From NCBI RefSeq assembly GCF_000949455.1, contig NZ_JXXK01000001.1, forward strand, positions 124,001 to 188,000: a DNA stretch of 64,000 nucleotides, read 5' to 3'. Position numbers and translations under genes: made by a program. This document shows, in pieces, positions 43,108 to 51,337 of this stretch; position 1 is the stretch's first letter, and every line of letters starts with the position of its first letter. A model generated the notes under the pieces. The model saw only the letters and a list, made by a program, of their open reading frames with translations, searched no databases and was not told the origin of the DNA. Origin of the DNA: Ruthenibacterium lactatiformans (GTDB lineage: Bacteria; Bacillota; Clostridia; Oscillospirales; Ruminococcaceae).

Positions 43108-43130
43108 TTCTTTCCCTCCATAGGCACCGG

Positions 43131-43154
43131 AAAATACGATGTGTACCGTATTTT
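43131..43154 (-). promoter_or_regulatory. Leader hairpin of the ABC binding protein
   Basis: AAAATACG (43131-43138) and CGTATTTT (43147-43154) form an 8-bp inverted repeat just upstream of the GGAGGG site. It could be an operator or an mRNA-stability hairpin. Confidence 0.5.
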
Positions 43155-43177
43155 TCTCTGATGCTTTATTGTGCTAA

Positions 43178-43207
43178 AGTATATCACAAAAAAAGGCGTG
43201 AAAACAA
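43178..43207 (-). promoter_or_regulatory. Promoter of the ABC importer
   Basis: On the minus strand TTGTTT (43207-43202), an 18-bp spacer and TATACT (43183-43178). Just upstream an AT-rich tract holds the inverted repeat TTGTATATCGATACAA (43250-43265), a possible regulator site. Confidence 0.6.
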
Positions 43208-43306
43208 TAGCAGAATGCTACTAAATTCACTCCTGAATATTGTATATTTTTGTATATCGATACAACAAAGCGGAAGAAACAGCCTGCAATGCCAGCCGCG
43301 CAGAGC

Positions 43307-44431
43307 TTACAACGGCAGCTCCGCAAGATATTCTCCCATTTTGTCAAGTCCGGCTGCAATCACTTCCGGCGTATTGGCGTAGCCGATACGAAGATATCCC
43401 TCCCGGTCCATTACACTGCCCGGTACGAGCAGCACGCCTTTTTCCGCCAGCAGCCCCCGGCAGAAATCTGCGCTGGGCATGTCGAACTCCATCTTCAAAA
43501 AGGCAGTCGTGCCCGCACGCGGCTTTACAAAGCTCAGCTTAGGCTGTCCTTTCAGCCACCGCTCCAAAACGGCAAGATTTCCGGTGACGATGGCGCGGTT
43601 GCGCGCGATGACCGCCTCCTTGTGCTCCAGAGCTATCCCGGCCAGATATTCATCGATCATACCGCAGCTGATGGTACTGTAATCCCGATGGCGGGATACT
43701 TGCTCCAACAGCGCTTTTGGCCCGGCGATCCAGCCCAGACGAAGCCCGGCCAATGAAAAGGTCTTTGACATACTGCCCGTGGAAATTCCTTTTTCATAAA
43801 GGTCTGCCACAGAGGCCGTGAACGGCTCGCCTTCGTGGTTCAGGCCGCGGTATACCTCATCGCACAGCAGCCATGCATCAACAGAACGGGCGATCCCGGC
43901 AACCTCCTGCAGAAATTCCCGTTCCATCAGGGCGCCTGTCGGGTTGTTGGGGTTGTTGATACAGATGAGTTTTGTATTTTTATTCACCATGCCGCGCAGT
44001 TCGTCTAGGTCGGGCAAAAATGCATTTCCGCTGCGCAGGGGCAGGATGTGAACTTCAGCGCCCAGCGCCTCCGGAATAGAATAATGCTGCTGGTAAGTGG
44101 GCAGCACGGAGACCACCTCGTCCCCCGGCCCGGCCAGTGCTTCAATCACAAGATGATTCGCACCGATAGCCCCGTGCGCCGTAATAACATTCTCCGGTGT
44201 CTGTTTTTCATACAGTCCGGCAATGAGCATCCGCAGGCGCGGGCTGCCTTCAATCGCACCGTAGGTCAGCTTCATGCCGAGGATATCGGCCACAGCCTGC
44301 TCACGGCAGCCGCCAAGCTCCAAAAGCTGCTCCACGGTCAGGGATTCCACACAGGTCTCCGCCAAATTATAAGTACAGTCGTTTTCATAGGCGTTCATCC
44401 ACATCTCAACGCCAAAGTCCTTGATTTTCAT
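43307..44431 (-). CDS. PLP-dependent aminotransferase (class I/II)
   Basis: The 374-residue fold-type I enzyme has ICINNPNNPTGALM (near 157), DEVYRGLNH (near 193), and the PLP lysine in SMSKTFSLAGLRLGW (near 223). Substrate unknown; sequence resembles the capreomycidine-synthase/arginine-related aminotransferase group as much as aspartate aminotransferases. It is 34 bp downstream of the NlpC/P60 gene and may be the last gene of the muropeptide operon, where it could act on freed glutamate or alanine. That link is inference. Confidence 0.85.
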   Translation of the reverse strand: MKIKDFGVEMWMNAYENDCTYNLAETCVESLTVEQLLELGGCREQAVADILGMKLTYGAIEGSPRLRMLIAGLYEKQTPENVITAHGAIGANHLVIEALAGPGDEVVSVLPTYQQHYSIPEALGAEVHILPLRSGNAFLPDLDELRGMVNKNTKLICINNPNNPTGALMEREFLQEVAGIARSVDAWLLCDEVYRGLNHEGEPFTASVADLYEKGISTGSMSKTFSLAGLRLGWIAGPKALLEQVSRHRDYSTISCGMIDEYLAGIALEHKEAVIARNRAIVTGNLAVLERWLKGQPKLSFVKPRAGTTAFLKMEFDMPSADFCRGLLAEKGVLLVPGSVMDREGYLRIGYANTPEVIAAGLDKMGEYLAELPL

Positions 44432-44465
44432 TGCTTTCCGATCCCCTGTCTGATTGATAATATCT

Positions 44466-45296
44466 TCACTGCGGCGCGCCGAAAATACTGGCCACAGCAG
44501 TCATGGATTCTTTCAGATCCACCCGGTAATCCGGCGCCTCTTCCGCAAGACTGCTGAGGATGACGCCTTCTGTACCTGTATGTCCGGTGGAGTGAACAAA
44601 CCGTCCCTCTCCCAGATACATCGCCACGTGGCCGGGGAAAAACAGCAGATCGCCCGGCTTTGCTGCTTCAAATGAAATTTCATGCAGCGCAAACCTCGGC
44701 TTGATGGCAGCATCCCTGTAAATAATCACACCGTTGAGCAGATAGGCCATGGAGACAAGGCCGCTGCAATCGATGCCCAACGGCGTTTTACCGCCCCAGC
44801 GGTATTGTGCGCCCAGATAAGACAGTGCGGCGCCGCATAAGCGCTGCCGCAGTTCATCTTCCCCAACGCTTTCCCACGCGGGAGCCGGCTGAGCCAGATA
44901 AGTTGCTTTGGTGTAGCCGAGACGTCCGTCCGCAAGACGAACGGGCTGCCACTGGTTTTCATCCGGGCCGCCCTCCGGGCAGAGAAAAGCTCCCCTCGGC
45001 ATGCTCTGCAGGCAGCCCCCCTGTACCTTCGGCTCGTTCAGCACATCGATATAAGGTTTTTGCACTACCAGCTTTGGCACCGACTGCCATTGTGCGGCAA
45101 GCGCGCCGTCCTCCAGAAGGCAGCGCGCGGGCGTCCAGCCCTCATAGCGGTAATGGGTGCGCACACGGCAATACATCCCTTCCCGTGCCAGCACTTCCAC
45201 CGCCATACCATAAAGCGCTTCATCCGCCAGCTCGCACAACGGCTCCGGCTTCGTATACAAAGGGGCGATATCAGAAACCACAACAGCAAAACTCAT
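44466..45296 (-). CDS. NlpC/P60 gamma-D-Glu-diamino acid endopeptidase, YkfC-like
   Basis: 276 residues with no signal peptide. Two bacterial SH3-like regions (about 1-65 and 80-135, GWTPARCL and GYTKATYL) precede an NlpC/P60 domain with Cys177 (GIDCSGL), His223 (PGHVAMYLG) and His235 (FVHSTGH). Layout and context (LD-carboxypeptidase, epimerase, opp) match cytoplasmic YkfC, which splits L-Ala-gamma-D-Glu from mDAP in recycled peptides. Its start overlaps the serine hydrolase gene by 4 bp. Confidence 0.9.
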   Translation of the reverse strand: MSFAVVVSDIAPLYTKPEPLCELADEALYGMAVEVLAREGMYCRVRTHYRYEGWTPARCLLEDGALAAQWQSVPKLVVQKPYIDVLNEPKVQGGCLQSMPRGAFLCPEGGPDENQWQPVRLADGRLGYTKATYLAQPAPAWESVGEDELRQRLCGAALSYLGAQYRWGGKTPLGIDCSGLVSMAYLLNGVIIYRDAAIKPRFALHEISFEAAKPGDLLFFPGHVAMYLGEGRFVHSTGHTGTEGVILSSLAEEAPDYRVDLKESMTAVASIFGAPQ

Positions 45297-46093
45297 TGCG
45301 TATCCTCCTGGGAATAATAATCGAAAACCAACTTCGAAACACGCCCCGCCAAAGGCTCGTCGCCGTCAATATCCGGTGCGTCCCAAATGAGTACGGCGAT
45401 GAAATACGGACGGCCCGGAAGCTCGAACACTCCCGCATCATGGCTCAGACGGTCCAGGCCACCCGTCTTGTGGGCACAGGGCACGTCCTGCCAAATGTAA
45501 CGGGTGAGCATCCGCGTATCGCGCTGACGGCGCAGGATCGAGCGCGCCAGCGCGCAAAGCTCTGGCGTGAGCACTGTTTCGTCATACAGCGCACGGAACA
45601 CGCGCAGCAGGTCCTCCGCGCTGGTATAATTATTGCGCCCGGCTGATACTGCATCCCAATCCAGCATTTTGCGTTCCAGTACAGTGTTTTTCGTCCCAAC
45701 GCTGCATGCCGCCGCATTTATACATTCGGCGCCCAGCAGCCCGATGAGCACGTTCGTTGCCGTATTGTCGGAAAGGACGATCATCCACACAAGCAGCTCC
45801 TCCAGCGGATGCATGCCGGGACCGTCCACAAAGACGCCTGTGTCAGGAAGAATGTCTTCCGCTGTGACCGACACAGGCGTGTCCAGCGCGAGCCTTCCCC
45901 GCCGCACCTCATCCAGCGCGGCCAGCAGGATGAACACCTTGATGGTAGACGCGGAGACCGCCCTCCTGCCCGCGCCCCGTTCATACAACGGCACGCCGCC
46001 AGCCAACGGGACAGCCAGCACGCACACCTGTTCCTGCGCCGCTGCAAGCTGCGCATCCAGCGCGGCGCAAAGCTCTTGCCTGGTCATATTCAA
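45293..46093 (-). CDS. Beta-lactamase-fold serine hydrolase, cytoplasmic (copy 1)
   Basis: 266 residues with class A (COG2367) motifs: nucleophile Ser49-T-I-Lys52, SDN at 108-110 and KTG at 209-211. There is no signal peptide or lipobox; residues 1-20 are helical and charged. The Omega-loop segment (about 140-160) lacks the Glu-x-x-x-Asn pair needed for penicillin deacylation, so true beta-lactamase activity is unlikely. Overlaps by 4 bp both the LD-carboxypeptidase and the NlpC/P60 genes. Best guess: a peptidase, amidase or esterase for muropeptides in the cytoplasm. Confidence 0.82.
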   Translation of the reverse strand: MNMTRQELCAALDAQLAAAQEQVCVLAVPLAGGVPLYERGAGRRAVSASTIKVFILLAALDEVRRGRLALDTPVSVTAEDILPDTGVFVDGPGMHPLEELLVWMIVLSDNTATNVLIGLLGAECINAAACSVGTKNTVLERKMLDWDAVSAGRNNYTSAEDLLRVFRALYDETVLTPELCALARSILRRQRDTRMLTRYIWQDVPCAHKTGGLDRLSHDAGVFELPGRPYFIAVLIWDAPDIDGDEPLAGRVSKLVFDYYSQEDTQ

Positions 46094-47007
46094 TACTCCA
46101 ATACCCGCAGCGTGCGGTTCGTTGCGTCAAGATTCACGTTTACCCCCAGCGGCAGGGACATCGTAGGCATGATATGCCCGCACTGAAGCGCCCCCAGGAT
46201 CGGCTTGCCTTCATCCAGCAGCAATTCTGTGATGACCTCACGCAGCGTCAGGCTCTCCGCCGGGTCAGGTGCTGCACAATCCGTGAACGCACCCAGCAGA
46301 ATACCCGCGCAGGCGCGCAGCTTCCCCGCCTGCTTCAGCATGAGCAGCATGCGGTCAATACGGTACGGCGTTTCACCGATATCCTCAATGAACAATATTT
46401 TATCCTTTGTCTCGATTTCATAAGGCGTTCCCAAAGAGGCGGCGAGCAGCGACAGGTTGCCGCCCGTCAACACGCCGTGGCTCACGCCCTTGGCGATTGT
46501 ATACAGCGGCATACCGTCTGGATTGAGGATATTCGGCTCCTGCACGCCGAAAATCGCGTTTTTCAGTGAACGCTCGGTATATTCATCCAAACCTGCATAC
46601 CATTCCGTAGCTGGCATAGGCGTGTGATAAGTAACAAAGCCGCAGCGCTGATTCAGCATCAGATGCAGGATGGTGACATCACTGTACCCACAGAACACCT
46701 TGGGCGTTTTTGCAATAGCAGTCCAATCGATGCGGTCCATCAGGCGCTGCGCACCGTATCCTCCGCGGATGCAGATAACGCCATGGATGCTCGCGTCCGA
46801 AAACGCATTATTAAAATCTGCCGCACGTTCGCGGTCATATCCGGCCAGATAACCGTGCCGCATGGTACAGGACGGAAAAACGACAGGCTCCAGCCCAAGT
46901 GCCTGCACACTGGCCACGGCAGGCTCCAAGCGCCCTTCTGGAACAGGGCCGGAAGGCGCGATCAGCGCGACACGCGCGCCTGTAAACAACGGTTTTGGTA
47001 TAATCAT
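46090..47007 (-). CDS. LD-carboxypeptidase (peptidase S66), YkfA/LdcA-like
   Basis: About 305 residues. The S66 triad is Ser in GYSDVTILH (near 106), Glu in LFIEDIGETPYRID and His in QCGHIMP near the C terminus; VALIAPSGP marks the N terminus. LdcA-type enzymes remove the terminal D-Ala from murein tetrapeptides; the MccF branch cleaves microcin C. The muropeptide context favours the first. I use ATG 47007 (AAAGGAGAG site); the frame to 47133 has no site. Confidence 0.9.
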   Translation of the reverse strand: MIIPKPLFTGARVALIAPSGPVPEGRLEPAVASVQALGLEPVVFPSCTMRHGYLAGYDRERAADFNNAFSDASIHGVICIRGGYGAQRLMDRIDWTAIAKTPKVFCGYSDVTILHLMLNQRCGFVTYHTPMPATEWYAGLDEYTERSLKNAIFGVQEPNILNPDGMPLYTIAKGVSHGVLTGGNLSLLAASLGTPYEIETKDKILFIEDIGETPYRIDRMLLMLKQAGKLRACAGILLGAFTDCAAPDPAESLTLREVITELLLDEGKPILGALQCGHIMPTMSLPLGVNVNLDATNRTLRVLEY

Positions 47008-47134
47008 GGCAGCTCTCCTTTGCTTGTTCAGAATGGTTACGACTTCTCCGGCACATGCTTTCCTCCGCCGGAGGGCAAAGCCGCGGCAAACGGAAACATG
47101 TGTAAAAACTGTGTAAACTGCATACAGAAACACC

Positions 47135-47159
47135 GAAAGCGGACGCTTTGTCCGCTTTC
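47135..47159. repeat. Hairpin between oppF and the LD-carboxypeptidase gene
   Basis: GAAAGCGGAC (47135-47144) and GTCCGCTTTC (47150-47159) give a 10-bp stem with a 5-nt loop. A second imperfect GC-rich stem follows (about 47163-47200). On the minus strand there is only a weak T run, so expression of downstream genes may be lowered rather than stopped. Confidence 0.65.
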
Positions 47160-47213
47160 AGCACGGACGCTCCGCGCGAAAAACGCCGCGCTGCGTCCTT
47201 CATGTCATTCAGT

Positions 47214-48146
47214 TTAAATCATTGTCCGGTATTTTTCAAGTTCTTCCTGATTTGCAAGCACAAAATGTCCCGGTTCGATCTCCGTCCATGTCGGAGGGTC
47301 TGCCTCATAATGATGACAGGACGGGTCGTACACCTCCAGGACCTTGCGTTTTTCCGCCGCAGGGTCCGGCAGCGGAATAGCGGAAAGCAGCGCTCTCGTA
47401 TACGGATGCAGCGGATGTGCAAATAGCTTTTCCGTACTGGAAAGCTCTACGATGCGTCCCAAATGAATGACCGCGATGCGGTCGCAGATGAAACGCATCA
47501 CCGAGAGATCATGACTGATGAGCAGATAGGTCAGCCCGCGCCGACGCTGCAGCTCGGCCATCAGGTTCAGCACCTGAGCACGGATGGATACGTCCAAAGC
47601 AGAGATGGGCTCGTCCGCAATAATGAATTCCGGTTCCATGATAAGCGCGCGGGCGATGCCGATGCGCTGGCGCTGCCCGCCGGAGAACTCGTGCGGAAAA
47701 CGGCTGGCAAATTCCGGTAGCAGTCCCACGTCGGAAAGTGCCTGCGCAACCTTTTTGCGGCGTTCTTCCTCCGACACGCGTCCGCCCAGATTATACAACC
47801 CCTCGGAGACGATGTAATCCACCTTGGCTCGTTCGTTGAGGGAGGCCATCGGGTCCTGGAAGATCATTTGTATTTTTCGGGTGACTTCCCTGTCCTTTTC
47901 ACGGCTGATCCTGCCGCTGATGCGTTCTCCATCGTACAAAATCTCGCCGCTCGCCGCCGGGTTGATGCGGATGACCGTCCGGCCGATGGTCGTTTTGCCG
48001 CTGCCGGATTCGCCCACAAGGCCGAACGTCTCGCCTTGGAAAATATCGAAGCTGACGTTTTTGACGGCGGTAAACTTATTGTGCCGCTCTCCAAAGGTCA
48101 CTGTGAGGTCTTTGACCTGCAGAAGAGGCTTGTTTTCCATTGTCAT
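47214..48146 (-). CDS. oppF: Oligopeptide ABC transporter ATPase, OppF/DppF-like
   Basis: 310 residues with Walker A GESGSGKTT (near 39), signature FSGGQRQRIGIARALI (near 155), Walker B EFIIADEPISALD, and the C-terminal oligo_HPY extension (HPLHPYTRALLSAIP). In YkfD-like context it would energise murein peptide uptake. Overlaps oppD by 4 bp. Confidence 0.94.
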   Translation of the reverse strand: MTMENKPLLQVKDLTVTFGERHNKFTAVKNVSFDIFQGETFGLVGESGSGKTTIGRTVIRINPAASGEILYDGERISGRISREKDREVTRKIQMIFQDPMASLNERAKVDYIVSEGLYNLGGRVSEEERRKKVAQALSDVGLLPEFASRFPHEFSGGQRQRIGIARALIMEPEFIIADEPISALDVSIRAQVLNLMAELQRRRGLTYLLISHDLSVMRFICDRIAVIHLGRIVELSSTEKLFAHPLHPYTRALLSAIPLPDPAAEKRKVLEVYDPSCHHYEADPPTWTEIEPGHFVLANQEELEKYRTMI

Positions 48147-49180
48147 ACATTCCCCTCCTGCACACTCCGCAGATTGCGGATATTTTCCGGCGGCTCCACT
48201 TTGGGTGCGCGCGGGTCCAACAGCCAGGTGCGCGCTTTGTGGGTCGGGCTCACCTCAAAATACGGCGGCCGCTCCACAAAATCAATTTTCAGCGCATACG
48301 GATTCCTAGGCGCAAAGGCGTCTCCCTTTACATCTGCGAACAGATTTGGCGGCGTACCAGGAATGGAATACAGGTTCTCGCCCCGCACACCGAGCTGCGG
48401 CAGGCTGGACAGCAGCGCCCAGGTATACGGGTGCTTGGGCGTGTAGAACACTTCCTCGCAGGTCCCGATTTCAACGATATCGCCCGCGTACATCACCGCG
48501 ATTCGGTCGGCCACATTCGCCACCACGCCAAGGTCATGGGTGATGTACAGCGTGGTCAGCTTATACTTGGCTTTCAGGTCCTTCAGAAGCTTTAATATCT
48601 GTGCCTGAATGGTAACATCCAGAGCCGTCGTTGGCTCGTCACAGATAAGGATGCGCGGGTTGCATGCAATGGCGATGGCAATGACCACCCGCTGGCGCAT
48701 ACCGCCGGAAAACTCATGCGGATACTGGCCGAAACGGCGCGCCGCCTCAGTGATGCCGACATCCTCCAGTATCTCAGTAGCTTTTTGCTTGGCGGCCTCC
48801 CCCTTCATTCCCTGGTGCAGCGTCAGCGCTTCGCAGATCTGCGCGCCGACGGTTTTGAGCGGATTCAGACTGGTCATCGGATCCTGCATGACCATAGCGA
48901 TTTCCTTTCCGCGCACGCTGAGCCACTCTTTTTCCGTTTTAAAGGCGGCAAGGTCCTTTTCGCCGTAACGGATGCTGCCGCGGGTGACGCGGCCGTTGGA
49001 ATCCAACAGACCCATGAACGTTTTGCAGAACACGGATTTACCGCTGCCGGATTCCCCCACGATGGCAAGGCTCTCGCCTTCACAGATGTCGAGGCTGATA
49101 CCCCGAATGGCGTGCAATGTCTTGCCGCGGAGCGTGAATTCCACTTCAAGATCCTGCACAGATAAGATCACATCCTGCAT
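48143..49180 (-). CDS. oppD: Oligopeptide ABC transporter ATPase, OppD/DppD-like
   Basis: 345 residues: Walker A GESGSGKSV (near 40), signature FSGGMRQRVVIAIAIA, Walker B RILICDEPTTALD, and the C-terminal oligopeptide extension with HPYTWALLSSLPQLG. The pair OppD/OppF drives OppBC. Starts 15 bp after oppC. Confidence 0.94.
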   Translation of the reverse strand: MQDVILSVQDLEVEFTLRGKTLHAIRGISLDICEGESLAIVGESGSGKSVFCKTFMGLLDSNGRVTRGSIRYGEKDLAAFKTEKEWLSVRGKEIAMVMQDPMTSLNPLKTVGAQICEALTLHQGMKGEAAKQKATEILEDVGITEAARRFGQYPHEFSGGMRQRVVIAIAIACNPRILICDEPTTALDVTIQAQILKLLKDLKAKYKLTTLYITHDLGVVANVADRIAVMYAGDIVEIGTCEEVFYTPKHPYTWALLSSLPQLGVRGENLYSIPGTPPNLFADVKGDAFAPRNPYALKIDFVERPPYFEVSPTHKARTWLLDPRAPKVEPPENIRNLRSVQEGNV

Positions 49181-49195
49181 GCTGCGCCGTCCTCC

Positions 49196-50215
49196 TTAAA
49201 ATACATGGTTTTTGGGGTCAGCGGCATCGGCAAAGGCGTTGCCGATGATGTAAAAACTGACGGTAATGATGCACAGCACGACGGTCGGGAAAACCAGCTG
49301 ATACTGCAAAGAGGGGTTCATCATAATCATGCGGCCCTGGTTGATCAGGTTGCCCAGGCTGGGCGTAGAGACCGGCAGACCGAGACCGATGTATGTGATG
49401 AACACTTCATTACCGATGGCCAGCGGGATGGCCATGGCCACGCGCATCATGATGACGGACACCAGGTACGGCAGCAGGTTGCGCACAATGATGCGCCGCG
49501 TCGGAGTGCCCAGGCACCGGGACGCAAGGTTATAATCCCTGTCACGGATGATAACGATCTGGTTGCGCACAAAGCGCGCCATCGTCAGCCAGCCCGTCAG
49601 GCACATGGCGAAAATCAGCGTCCCCACGCTGGGCCGCATGATGTAGGAAAACAGAATGAGCACGATCGTCTGCGGAATATTGTCCACAACGTTGTACAGC
49701 TCGGTAAAAAAGAAATCCAGCTTGCGCACATAACCCCACAGCACGCCGATAAGAATGCCGAAAGCGACCTCCCACATGGCTACGGAAAAGCCGATGAACA
49801 GACTGGTGCGCGTACCGCTCCAAACGCGGCTCCACAGATCCTGTCCGATGGAATTGGTTCCGAACCAAAACTCACTGTTCGGCTTCATATTGATAATCTG
49901 GATGCCGTTTTCATCGTTATTAATAACGATTGGGTCACGTTGTCCGGGCAGATACGGCTGAATGAACGTAAAAAGCAGCAGAACGATGATGACGCCCAGC
50001 AGAAACATCGCCATTTTATTGCGCGTGAACACACGCAGTGTGCTCCGCCAGTAGGAATAGCCTGAAAACCCGGTTTTTTCCGCGTCTTCGGGATGGTATT
50101 CCGCGAATGCAAACAGTTCTTTCTCATCGGCCGCACTCAGGCCGTCCAGCGCCTGTGCGGTGGCCTGATTCAGGCTGTCGCTCAGCTGTACGCTTTTTTT
50201 GTTGAACGATCCCAT
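49196..50215 (-). CDS. oppC: Oligopeptide ABC transporter permease OppC
   Basis: 339 residues with the OppC-type N-terminal extension, a first helix near 72-92, a soluble loop with WFGTNSIGQDLWSRVWSGTR, then five more helices carrying the EAA loop around ASRCLGTPTRRIIVRNLLP. Shares one base with the oppB stop. Confidence 0.94.
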   Translation of the reverse strand: MGSFNKKSVQLSDSLNQATAQALDGLSAADEKELFAFAEYHPEDAEKTGFSGYSYWRSTLRVFTRNKMAMFLLGVIIVLLLFTFIQPYLPGQRDPIVINNDENGIQIINMKPNSEFWFGTNSIGQDLWSRVWSGTRTSLFIGFSVAMWEVAFGILIGVLWGYVRKLDFFFTELYNVVDNIPQTIVLILFSYIMRPSVGTLIFAMCLTGWLTMARFVRNQIVIIRDRDYNLASRCLGTPTRRIIVRNLLPYLVSVIMMRVAMAIPLAIGNEVFITYIGLGLPVSTPSLGNLINQGRMIMMNPSLQYQLVFPTVVLCIITVSFYIIGNAFADAADPKNHVF

Positions 50216-51162
50216 TACCTCGCGCCCTCCTTTTTGTTCAGGCTGATGCGCGGGTCCACCACGGCCATCAGAATATCGCCAATCAGCAAGCCAAGAATGC
50301 TGATCGCGGCATAGATGAGTACAAGCGCCTGCACCACAGTGTTGTCCTGCCGCTGGATAACGTCTACCAGCAGGCCGCCCATTCCCGGCACAGAATACAG
50401 GCTCTCCACATAGATAGAGCCCATCAACGTAATAAGAAAAGACGTGGGCAGATACTGTACGAGAGGTACGAATGCGTTACGGAACACGTGTCCGCTCATG
50501 ATTTTTTTCGAAGAAACGCCCTTGGCACGCGCAAGCATGACATAATCCTTGTTGGATTCGTCCACCATAAAGCGGCGCAGCCACATGGCATAATAAGCGA
50601 TATTTCCGATGGCCAGGGAAAAGGTTGGCAGGATCCAGCTCAACGGGTTGTCCATCCGGAACAGCATCGGGAGCGGAAAGCCGGGTATCTGCGTGCCGTA
50701 CAGCTGGATGACCAGATAATACACGGCGCTTGGCACCGCCTGTACCAGCACGACGAACCCTGTGCCGATCTTATCGAACCACTTTCCCTTCCCGCGCGCC
50801 ATAGCGGCCCCCATGGGCAGGCCCAGCAACAGCGAGATACAAAGCGCCATACCGCCCATCATCATGGAAACAGGCGCCTTTTCCGCAACGATCTGCGTAA
50901 TAGGTACATTCATACGGTAAATATTCGACACGCCGAGATCGCCGTGCAGCACCTGCTTGTAAAAATTCATCAGCTGTACGGGCAGCGGATCCAGCAGGCC
51001 GAGCTGACGCAGCCCGTTCTGGATCTGCGCATCGTTCATTTTTTCATAGTTCTGGAAGTAGCCTTCCACCGGCATCAGGCGCAGCAGCGAGAATACGACT
51101 GTTATAATAATGAACAGCGTGAGCATGGACCGCGCCAGACGTTTGGCCGAGTATCGGATCAT
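50215..51162 (-). CDS. oppB: Oligopeptide ABC transporter permease OppB
   Basis: 315 residues, six helices, with the EAA loop near ARAKGVSSKKIMSGHVFRNA and C-terminal YSVPGMGGLLVDVIQRQD. The start at 51162 (MIRYSAKR) has AAGGAG 12 bases upstream and is the family start; the frame to 51210 runs into the hairpin region. Confidence 0.93.
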   Translation of the reverse strand: MIRYSAKRLARSMLTLFIIITVVFSLLRLMPVEGYFQNYEKMNDAQIQNGLRQLGLLDPLPVQLMNFYKQVLHGDLGVSNIYRMNVPITQIVAEKAPVSMMMGGMALCISLLLGLPMGAAMARGKGKWFDKIGTGFVVLVQAVPSAVYYLVIQLYGTQIPGFPLPMLFRMDNPLSWILPTFSLAIGNIAYYAMWLRRFMVDESNKDYVMLARAKGVSSKKIMSGHVFRNAFVPLVQYLPTSFLITLMGSIYVESLYSVPGMGGLLVDVIQRQDNTVVQALVLIYAAISILGLLIGDILMAVVDPRISLNKKEGAR

Positions 51163-51227
51163 GGGCAGGAGCTCCTTACTTGGTTGTTTTGTTGGATGGC
51201 GGACATACAATGCCCGCCGTACAGACT

Positions 51228-51316
51228 GCTTTCATTAAGAAACGGGCGCACCCGTTCCCTAATGAAAGCAGGCGGCCGTTGTTTCGGCCGCCTGCCCTGT
51301 CCGGCGCATCCGGACA
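51228..51316. repeat. Three tandem hairpins between oppA and oppB
   Basis: Hairpin 1: GCTTTCATTA (51228-51237) with TAATGAAAGC (51260-51269), with an inner ACGGGCG/CACCCGT-like pairing. Hairpin 2: GCAGGCGGCCG (51268-51278) with its complement (51285-51295). Hairpin 3: TGTCCGG (51298-51304) with CCGGACA (51310-51316). Such structures after a binding-protein gene stabilise its mRNA 3' end and cut downstream expression. Confidence 0.8.
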
Positions 51317-51337
51317 AAGCCTGCTTTTACAATCGGA

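Noticed and set aside
43108..43306. Tryptophan T-box upstream of the TrpX-like binding protein
   Set aside because: No AGGGTGGNACCGCG core or terminator/antiterminator in the leader; only a promoter and a short inverted repeat.
45293..46093. Antibiotic-resistance beta-lactamase
   Set aside because: Fold motifs are present but there is no export signal or deacylation Glu, and the gene sits in a muropeptide operon. The same applies to 54614-55393.
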